Assembly (NCBI GenBank): GCA_964017195.1
Contig: OZ024897.1
Coordinates: 40,627,351 to 40,691,350 of the forward strand
Source of the DNA: Siderastrea radians
Taxonomy: Eukaryota > Cnidaria > Anthozoa > Scleractinia > Rhizangiidae
Direction: 5' to 3'
Length of the DNA stretch: 64,000 nt
Part shown: positions 56,510 to 64,000 of the stretch, piece by piece
Position numbering within the stretch: position 1 is the stretch's first letter
Layout of the letters: each line of letters opens with the position of its first letter
Program-made: the position numbers and the translations under genes
Notes under the pieces: model-generated
What the model saw: only the letters and a program-made list of their open reading frames with translations
Told to the model about the DNA's origin: nothing
Database searches by the model: none

Positions 56510-57415
56510 ATGCTTGCTCAGTCCAGCCTCCAGCCTTCATCTATCCCCACTTACCGGCGGGCTTGGAGATTGTTTTACCAATTTCTCGATACGGTTTTCC
56601 ATTCGGTTAGCAAGGCATTTCCCATCGTGCCACATACATTGGCCCTTTTTATTGCTTATATGTATGGCAATAAATATGCTCCGTCTACCGTGCGTTCATA
56701 TGTTTCTGCATTAGGCTATTCTCACAAATTTTTAGGCCTTCCCGATCCTACTAAAGCCTTTTTTATTATCCAGATTTTAAAAGGTTATGGTAAGATTGGA
56801 TCGCGCCTAGATAGTCGTTTACCTATCACACTTCCAGTCCTACATAGAATCATTGAGTCTTCTACCCGGCTAGCTATTACTCAGTATCAAAGTTGTCAAT
56901 TTAGGGCTATGTGCTCAACCGCCTTTTTTGCCTTCCTTCGAATTGGGGAGATAACCTATAATTCGCCTAAAGATGCGAATGTTCCCTTGCAGGTTCACCA
57001 GTTGGTAAAATTGGTCGATACCTCAAGGCGTGTGGTGGCTCTGAAACTCACTTTTGGCAATTTTAAGCATAGCTACAATCAGCGTCCATTTTCTATAATT
57101 TTGCATCGTCATCATTCTTGTTGTCCGGTACAATTGCTATTGGATTATTTATCACAACGGGTAAATCGACCAGGTCCACTTTTTCTTAATTTAGATAACA
57201 GTCCAGTTTCACGAACCATTTTTGCGGACCTACTTTCTCTTTCGTTGAAGGCCTGCGGGCTTGACTCCACACATTACAAGGGCCATAGTTTTCGCATCGG
57301 CGCTGCTTCTTTCACTGCAGAACGAGGCATGTCTGATGCTCGGATCCGAGCTTTGGGTCGTTGGAAGTCCAATGCCTTCCTTAAGTATATTAGAATACCT
57401 TCACTTATGTCTTAG
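56510..57415 (+). CDS. tyrosine recombinase of the YR retrotransposon
   Basis: About 301 codons from the ATG at 56510, intact. An N-terminal core-binding region (YRRAWRLFYQFLD...PSTVRSYVSALGY) precedes the catalytic domain. The first catalytic Arg is in AFFAFLRIGE, the H-x-x-R box is GHSFRIGAAS, then LGRWKSNAFLKYIR gives Trp/Lys and the nucleophilic Tyr. In this group the enzyme integrates a circular cDNA intermediate without making target duplications. Confidence 0.92.
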   Translation: MLAQSSLQPSSIPTYRRAWRLFYQFLDTVFHSVSKAFPIVPHTLALFIAYMYGNKYAPSTVRSYVSALGYSHKFLGLPDPTKAFFIIQILKGYGKIGSRLDSRLPITLPVLHRIIESSTRLAITQYQSCQFRAMCSTAFFAFLRIGEITYNSPKDANVPLQVHQLVKLVDTSRRVVALKLTFGNFKHSYNQRPFSIILHRHHSCCPVQLLLDYLSQRVNRPGPLFLNLDNSPVSRTIFADLLSLSLKACGLDSTHYKGHSFRIGAASFTAERGMSDARIRALGRWKSNAFLKYIRIPSLMS

Positions 57416-57474
57416 CTTATAAGTACACACATGGCTTGCGGGGGAAGCCATGTGCAGGTCACTGTAGGGTGATG

Positions 57475-57890
57475 GGACTGATTAGCAAGGGCAGCAGTCT
57501 TGTCACCCTTTGGTTGCCGAACCTTTTAGGGAGCTAGGGGTTCTGATTAGCAGGGGCAGCAGTTCCCCATGCTCCATGTTACAGTTTACAGCTATCTTGA
57601 CTTTCTTCTTTCATACGGTTTGCTCATTGAGTTAGAAGTCAGGGTTGGGGGAACAGATTGGCAAGGGCAGCTGTTCTCCTTTTCTCTGTACTGACAGGCA
57701 TTCCTTATCGAGTTCTAGGCTATTTCAGTTTATTTCATATGTTAACTGTTGGGGAATCCCCCTCTGCCATTGAATTCTGAACTGTTTAGCACGGGCAACA
57801 GTCCAGGTTATTTTTATCTTGTAATACCTTTTATTCTTGTAGACAGGGTAGGGGGAACAGATTGGCAAGGGCAGCTGTTCACCCTGCCCT
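57475..57890. repeat. GGGCAGCAGTT-type repeats in the 3' region of the YR element
   Basis: Five variants of 'GATTGGCAAGGGCAGCTGTT' or 'GATTAGCAAGGGCAGCAGT' (about 57481, 57545, 57651, 57786, 57857). Two are nearly identical ('GGGGGAACAGATTGGCAAGG'). They probably belong to the non-coding 3' end of the retroelement. Confidence 0.8.
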
Positions 57891-58280
57891 TTGATAACTG
57901 GCCAGTATTTGTTTTAGTTTCTGACCTTTGTTACTTTGTTTCATGTTGTGGAATAATGGAGGGGATCCCCCTTCCGTGATAAATCATATACTCTCTGGGC
58001 TGCATTTCCCTTGGGTGGGGCGGCAGCATGATGTTATCATTCTGCTGTGGCGTTTTTGTGCCCTCACCTTTACTGGGCTCAACACAATTTCTAGAACCAA
58101 TTATTTTTGTAACTAATTCAAGAATGTTTTAATGATTAAATCGGCTTTGCGTCTTTGCCCTTAGCCATTTTACTCCATCTGAAATTGTCTGTCTTTAGTC
58201 GAGTGCCCAGTAAACGAGCGCGGGTATGCAGCCCAGTAGTTTGTGAATCCCTAGCCTGGGGGGGGGGGGGAGAAAGGCAT

Positions 58281-58480
58281 AAAAGTTCATTCCCTTTAGT
58301 CTGTTTATAAGTTCGCCATGTCAGACAAAATAGAGGCTAATTAACAATTATCCTGCGAAATCGCGCGGAATATCACCTGATACTTAGCCGACGAGGCCGT
58401 AGGCCGAGTTGGCTAAATCAGGGGATATTCCGCAAGATTGAGCAGGATAATTGTTTTATTATTCAACAAATTCCCAACGA
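58281..58480. repeat. palindromic MITE containing the right copy of the 108-bp repeat
   Basis: Arms meet around GACGAGGCCGTAGGCCGAG. 'AACAATTATCCTGCGAAATC' on the left faces 'AGCAGGATAATTGTT' on the right. The left arm (to 58389) is the sequence repeated at 52163-52270. Confidence 0.85.
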
Positions 58481-60313
58481 CTACCATTTTCAGAACGAGA
58501 AAAACTACGGCTCTATGATGAAAACGCTAAAAGCTAGCAACACATAAGCTTAATAAAAATCAAAACAGAACTTCAAGAAATCGAAGTTTACTACCGTTCA
58601 CTTAAAAAGACTTATTTACAAACTCATGTTTGGAAATGACAAGACAAAGTAAAAAAAATATTGCTACCTTACCGAGAATAAGTCCTCTTCCTGTGAATTA
58701 AAATCTTTTCAACTTTAGTCTTTACAACTTTCCGTAAGCGTGCTGCTTCGTTCGCAATAGCATTTTCTTGGTTGAGTTCTCACTATGAAAATTCCAAGTC
58801 AACCTCTGGATATCTTTTTGAGCTGAAGCAAATACTTGTTGACTTTTTGAGAGCATTTAATCGTGGAAAGTTTCTTCCAGAGAGTTAAAATTTACGGAGA
58901 ACACTGCTAAAACTGCCTCGCTTTTCAAAATGGTCGCCAAACAAGCAATGAAAGAAAAGCTGCAGTGCACTTCCAAATATGGTCATTTACGTATATCGCA
59001 GGATATCTGTCATGGACGGATGACAGATATTGAAGGCCTCCTTACCATATATCGGCATAGTGACAATTTGTTGAATAATAAAGGACAATATTTGCATATA
59101 GTGAGCTTATTTTGATTTCTCAGTGTATTGTACATTGTCTCGTAATTTGATCTTTATTAAGATACGGCAAACAATGAATGTTCATTTCTTGAGCTCCGAG
59201 ATTTAAAAGGGGAAATGTTAAACAGGAAACCTTTTCCGTTTGCTTCCCGGTTTAAAACATGCCTGAAACATGCTTCCATAATGCCCTTTCCAAGAATTTC
59301 TTACCAATTAACCTCTATTATCGGTTAACACAATATTATTTTATGTCCTTCCGTCAGAACAAATAAGTTGCTGAATTTGCAATATTAGGAAAGTGTTGGA
59401 CACTCGCTTGACTTAAAAACGACAGAACCTAGACTATATTACGAGGACAAGCTTCTTTATTGCAGCTACTTCCCCAACTTCTTCAACTTTTCCAACCTCT
59501 ACTACTGGCTACAATGGAATTACTTTTATGCTGTGTTGTAAAAAGTGTTTGCGACTTAACCTTAAGTAGACGTAAGACCATATGGTGCCAGAAGAAGATA
59601 AAGTTGAAAGAATTCAAAAGAAGAACAGCTTAGACCAAGGAACCATTTGGCGAAGGAAGGCACGTAATGTTTGGGCAACCCAGTAGGAGAAAACTTAGGT
59701 GTTTGCGAAAAAAATTGCCCTTGAACTCAGTGTTCAAGGAGGTCGTGGCCAATTGCAAGCTTACAGGAAATCGCAAGCCTGACTACAGCACGCCCTTAGT
59801 TATAGTATAGGCCATTGTCAGTGAACTAACTATGACGTTGGCAAGTCGTTGATAAACTTCAATATTTTCCATTAGCTGGCCGACATTCAACTTCTTCTTG
59901 TTTGCAACTCTCAGTGGGTGCCGGGGGGGAACAGGATGCAGGAAGCCTGGGAAAATGGAAAAAATGCAATACATTCAACGGAAAAGGGCCTTTACCAAGA
60001 AAGAGCGGAACTGCAAATAAAGGGCACGGAAACCATACTCTAAACTAGGATAATTTCAGTAACTAGAAACTGATGCGATACAGTGACTTCTAGCGATACC
60101 ACAAAAATCCCCAAATTTGTTAAAATTAATTTTCGCACAAAAAATAGTAGCCTTCGGATAGTTTTGTTACTAATATTACAGGGCCAAAAAGCTTGATATT
60201 GTGATGAAAAGTGAAGCGAAAGAAAAATTAAACTGTATTTGCAACCCAATTCTAATATAAGTCAAGGCGTTTCCAAAAGTACTCACTTGTTCAAATATCA
60301 CAGGAGAAAATAA
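58481..60313. other. no gene seen
   Basis: About 1.8 kb with only short frames. 'TTATTATTCAACAAATT' near 58455 has a complement near 59073, possibly the ends of a decayed MITE. Confidence 0.4.
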
Positions 60314-60320
60314 TATAAAA
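60314..60320 (+). promoter_or_regulatory. TATA box of galaxin-like gene 3
   Basis: TATAAAA starting 46 bases before the ATG at 60360, as in the two paralogs. Confidence 0.65.
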
Positions 60321-60359
60321 GAGTAGGTGCAAGGCAAGAAAACAAAACAGCTGAAAGAG

Positions 60360-60546
60360 ATGGTACGTGCAGTGTGTGTAGTTGTATTCCTCCTCGCAGG
60401 TTTTGCTGTACTGAAGGTGAAAGCTAAAGATGAAAGGTTGCCGACCAACGAGGATCCAAAAGAGGATACTGGCATGACAAAAAATGATGACTTTGTCCAT
60501 GAAGACCAAGAACTACTCCAGGATAAGTCAGTGGGCAACAGAAACG
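60360..60546 (+). CDS. first exon of a third galaxin-like gene (partial)
   Basis: Codes for MVRAVCVVVFLLAGFAVLKV, a signal peptide, then an acidic stretch with NEDPKEDTG and HEDQELLQD. It ends in phase 1 at a donor GTCAGT. Length, TATA spacing, signal peptide, acidic mature start and phase all match exon 1 of the other two genes. No acidic cassette or Cys-repeat exon was found in the remaining 3.4 kb, which is largely transposon. The rest may lie beyond the window or be lost. No Cys repeat is seen, so the assignment rests on exon 1 alone. Confidence 0.6.
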
Positions 60547-61654
60547 GTCAGTTTTTATAATTTTCGGGTGTTTTTGGTAGTGGTGTTAGACTACAACTGA
60601 GAGTAGTTCAAACTCGTTTGCAAGAAGAGGAAAACTGCCGCTAAGGTTTAGATATGGTTACACGAACGCATAATTACAGAGCAGGCTGCTATTCGCTGCT
60701 TCGCCATCTTTTTATGTCTTTCTAGAGAAGTCAACTTTGCCTTTTTTCTAATACCATGGCAATCTTGTACAGAGAATTGATGTACTTAAGGTTTGGGTAC
60801 GCCAAATCAATGTACTTTGTCTCCGTGTACACATATATCAACCCAGTTCCTTCCTGAAGTTCTTGTTTTCATTTTTTGTGCAATATTAGATTTGAGAAAT
60901 CTATTTTTCCAATCTTGGTTTTTGCTAGAACTCGGAATGGTACGCCTTGAGTTTTGTGTCGGTTTCCGAACAGTTCTTATTCTACTGGACTACAAAAGTT
61001 AACTGTCTATTTGTTTAGAAATTAAGTGAAAATTGATACTGGACAAATGATCCCATAGGGGCTAGTCTCAACAACTTCTTATCGCGGACTGTATTCTAGT
61101 CTTGATTTTTCATCGTCAATCTGGAAACAAGTGCTCAGAAAGTGTATTGGTAGAGTGGTTAAAAGAGCGAGCGGAAGATTAAATGGTGATATCTTCGACT
61201 TTGAACACGAAATAAGGCGCTGTAAGAAATAAACCACACAATCTACAGTTAATGATTAGTTAGAGGCAGATTGGCCTGCGTAGCAAGCGTTTCTCTTTGA
61301 AGCATTTTCCACTTTTTGGCGGCGCGAAAATGATGTCAAATCATTGGCTGTAGCCACGTCAAAGTTTCTCCTCTGTTTGCACTAACTATAGTCAGGAAAT
61401 CTCTAATCATAGCCAGGAAAGTGATCTAAAGGAAGGAAGTAGCCAAAGTTAGACCCAACGTCAGCATTCGTCAAGAAATGAACAGCCATTCGGAATTCGG
61501 CACTTGACCATTATTTGGCAAGATTGCGATCCGCCATGTTAATATTTCAGGGATCACCGCAATGTTTTTGCTTTGTTTGCTTAAGATGAGCCAAATTAGA
61601 TACCTAAGATAAGATAAGAACTACCCGTAATTAAAGGCCGATGTGTTTTCATCG
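60547..61654. other. presumed first intron of gene 3, nothing recognised
   Basis: No coding exon can be supported. 'GGCCTGCGTAGCAAGCG' at 61274 is an isolated end of the fold-back family seen at 40358-40502. Confidence 0.4.
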
Positions 61655-61810
61655 TGTCTTGTGCCGAAGCGCTATTGATTCATTCTCTCCGTCATTCGCT
61701 ATTGATTCATTCGCTAGTGATTCATTCAGCGATATTGATTCATTCTCTCCTTATTGTGCCGAAGCGTCTTGTGCCGAAGTGCTATTTATTCATTATCTCC
61801 GTCGCTAACA
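61655..61810. repeat. short tandem repeat (ATTGATTCATTC)
   Basis: Five or more 'ATTGATTCATTC' variants and three 'TTGTGCCGAAG' words. Non-coding. Confidence 0.8.
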
Positions 61811-61991
61811 TTTCACTTCAATATGTTGCTGGAGAAAGGTATTTTTTCGGATGACTGGAAAAGAGCCATAGAGACGCCCACATTCAAATCTGCAAGTAAA
61901 TCGGACTGTAATAATTATAGGCTGATTTCGGTCCTATTACAGCTGTGTCCAAAATTCTGAAAAGACTTGTTTACGATCCAGTTTACAAATA

Positions 61992-62804
61992 CAGTGGAAT
62001 CCCGATTTTTCGAATACTCGAAAATTCGAAACTCCCGATTCTTCGAACCAAAACTCGTTTCCCTTGGATTTGCTTCAGTCAAACACTGTAGTTTTACCCC
62101 CGATTTTTCGAATGCTCGATTTTTCGAAACTCCCGATATTTCGAACTAATTCTTTCTTCCTTTGAAAAATTTACATTCGCTTTCTCGAACTTTGAAAACT
62201 CAGGAACCAACAAAAACCGGTTTTAGCCACATATACACCTGAATGCAATTAACAAGTTCCGGAGAAGGTGTTTCCATGCCTTTTTTATTACAAAGCAAGT
62301 GACAAACCTGTCACTGAAGTCATAAGAAACTGCAACGCCGTTGTTACACAATCTAGGGTCTTGAATTACTTTACATGATCAAAGTTTCTTCATTTAGTTG
62401 CATTTTTCAAGCTCTTGCCGTGGCACATTAATAAATTTTGCTGTTCCTTTAAACCGTGGAGTACAGGGTACTTTATTCTGATACAGTAAGGGGAAGGAAA
62501 TGTAGTCAAGTGTCCGCGCAAAATTACAGACACATGTATCAGTACAGTACTGGTTTCTGTTCTGCCGAAATTGGCTTAAATCCTTAAATTTTCGTTTTGT
62601 TTAAATGCACGTTTTGTTGGTAAATAAAGATGGTTCACACATTAACAAGAGTAATATACTGTTGTTGTCCGCCTTCTTGGATCTTATAAAACAATACCAC
62701 GGTAAAACAGGTGTGATTTGATGCCACCTTCGATTTTTCGAACTCCCGATTTTTCGAACCAATTTCCATTTCCCCTGGAGGTTCGCAAAATCGGAATTCC
62801 ACTC
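61992..62804. mobile_element. Tigger/pogo-type MITE inserted in the LINE
   Basis: Termini CAGTGGAATCCCGATTTTT and, on the other strand, GAGTGGAATTCCGATTTTG are flanked by TA on both sides (61990-61991 and 62805-62806). Repeated 'CCCGATTTTTCGAA' words near both ends are typical of Tigger-like elements. The 813-bp interior has no transposase. Confidence 0.85.
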
Positions 62805-62806
62805 TA

Positions 62807-63445
62807 CCTTGTTTCTAACAATCTGCTATCTAAATACCAATCCGATCTCTGCATTCAACAGTCACTGCCCTGCTTGAAGCTACGAATGACTGGCTCTCTA
62901 ACATGGACGAACGCCTCGCGAACTGTGTCGTCTTTCTTGATATGTATTAAGAAGGCATTCGACACAGTTCACCACGAAATTTTACTACGCAAGCTTGAAA
63001 TCTGTGGCTTTGATTTTCCAGCTGTAAAATGGCTAAGGTCGTACCTTTGTAACAGGCGGCAAGTTTGCGTAGTTGGCGATGCGGTATTATCGGTCCGTTG
63101 CTATTTTTGATCTATATAAATGACTTGAATAACGTCTCGCATTATGCTAAATGCAAAATGTATGCTGACGATACAAGCCTATGTATGCCTGGGAGAGATG
63201 CTGTCGAAATCGAACAGAAGATTGATCACAATTTCAGTTCCCTAAATAACTGGTTCATCGCAAATAAGCTGAATCTTAACACAGTAAGGAGCGAGTTTAT
63301 GATGACTGCTGGCAGCCACCACCTTACGGATCCTAACTTAAGACCAACCCTTTATGGCGGTGGTTCTCAATTGAAACCTGTATTCCTGCACACAACATCT
63401 CGGTGTAAAAATCGACAGCAGACTCTCCTGGTCGAATCTCATTGA
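62807..63445 (+). pseudogene. LINE reverse transcriptase domain, degenerate
   Basis: KKAFDTVHHEILLRKLEICG is RT block A, followed by VKWLRSYLCNRRQVCV. After a frame change come GPLLFLIYINDL and YADDTSL, the catalytic YADD box (about 63155-63175), then SLNNWFIANKLNLN. The region beyond 63445 (SLNYCSPFWDT-like) is in further frames. Confidence 0.88.
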
Positions 63446-64000
63446 TAAAATTTGCAAGAAGGTTTCCTCGGGTATAGGTATTATTAAGAGGGCCAGACCG
63501 TTTGTCAATTTAAATACTCTGAATACGCTCTATAAGTCGTTAGTGTAGTATCACCTCAATTACTGCAGCCCTTTCTGGGATACGGTTGGAAAAACGCTAT
63601 CAGATAAGTTGCAAAGACTACAAAACAGAGCTGCTGTGGTGATAACCGCTTCCTCCTATGACACACGGTCTGAAGCCCTCCGCCAACAACTTCGATGGGA
63701 TGACCTTCAAACCAGATGCTTGAAGCAAATCGCTACCATGACGTTTCAAGTGCATCATGGTTTATGTCCTTAATACTTGACTGGCATGTTTATTAAGCGC
63801 TCTCAATCAACTAGTTACCGTCAAAGAAGTGCAAGTAATAATAACTATTTTATCCGTCGGATGCTAAGGTTGCCTCTTCTTTGCCCTCCCTCAAAGCTGC
63901 TTTGCGGCCGAGTGTTTTTTTTTCTCATAAATTCTTAATAATTTAGCGTTTTGCCATTAGTTAATTTAGACTTTAGGTACTTTCTGAGGTTTTTGTCCTT

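Larger units (their letters stand above)
52271..58280 (+). mobile_element. tyrosine-recombinase retrotransposon (DIRS/Ngaro group)
   Basis: Order on the plus strand: SGNH-hydrolase frame, tandem repeats, gag with a zinc finger, RT-RNase H, tyrosine recombinase, repeat-rich 3' region. An RT followed by a tyrosine recombinase instead of an integrase defines YR retrotransposons; an SGNH-type hydrolase frame is reported in some Ngaro elements. Boundaries are inferred from the flanking 108-bp repeat and are uncertain, especially at the 3' end near the G-run at 58258-58271. Three frameshifts are seen, two of them at C runs. Confidence 0.88.
61811..63900 (+). mobile_element. LINE (CR1/L2-like) remnant, split by a MITE
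   Basis: Reverse-transcriptase pieces appear in order on both sides of the MITE. Before it comes a segment reading LLEKGIFSDDWK and, after a frame change, SKILKRLVYD; after it, YLVSNNLLSKYQS. Multiple frameshifts and stops run to about 63780. Loss of the 5' part is typical of LINE truncation. Confidence 0.85.

Overview
The window is animal nuclear DNA, very probably from a stony coral (Scleractinia). It is AT-rich, intron-bearing and packed with mobile elements. Three spaced genes on the + strand belong to the galaxin family, the di-cysteine repeat proteins of coral skeletal organic matrix and early calcification. The species cannot be told from sequence alone. One 23-base gap is present (1051-1073).

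Layout: 1-1038 is a broken Polinton/Maverick DNA polymerase B. 2.2-8.2 kb holds a duplicated 1.2-1.6 kb block, tRNA-like SINE copies and a fold-back element. 8.7-12.6 kb is an apparently intact six-exon galaxin-like gene: signal peptide, four acidic cassette exons, and one large exon with nine 30-residue Cys repeats. A perfect inverted 101-bp copy of one repeat lies at 14.53 kb. 15.8-21.1 kb holds a degenerate gag-like relic and a near-complete Ty3/Gypsy element with 140-bp LTRs and a 5-bp target duplication. 23.1-25.7 kb is a second galaxin-like gene with longer repeats and several disabling lesions. 26.7-28.2 kb contains two small Penelope-like pieces, each a GIY-YIG endonuclease fragment between inverted arms that carry hammerhead-ribozyme-like cores. 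28-52 kb is mostly non-coding repeats: palindromic MITEs, a TIR element with a 22-bp minisatellite derived from its own terminus, a 1.25-kb fold-back, a pair of 1-kb inverted arms, and three tRNA-SINE clusters. 52.2-58.3 kb is a tyrosine-recombinase retrotransposon (DIRS/Ngaro group) with SGNH-hydrolase, gag, RT-RNase H and recombinase reading frames. 60.36-60.55 kb is the first exon of a third galaxin-like gene. 61.8-63.9 kb is a LINE split by a Tigger/pogo-type MITE.

The three galaxin-like genes share a TATA box 46-51 bases before the ATG, a secretory signal peptide, and a first exon ending in phase 1, so they look like tandem duplicates later spread apart by transposons. In the intact copy a long acidic, probably disordered segment precedes a basic Cys-rich repeat domain. 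That suits a secreted matrix protein, but the basic R-x-x-R sites at nearly every repeat junction also allow processing into small peptides. All functional statements rest on family resemblance and motifs read by eye; no searches or alignments were run.
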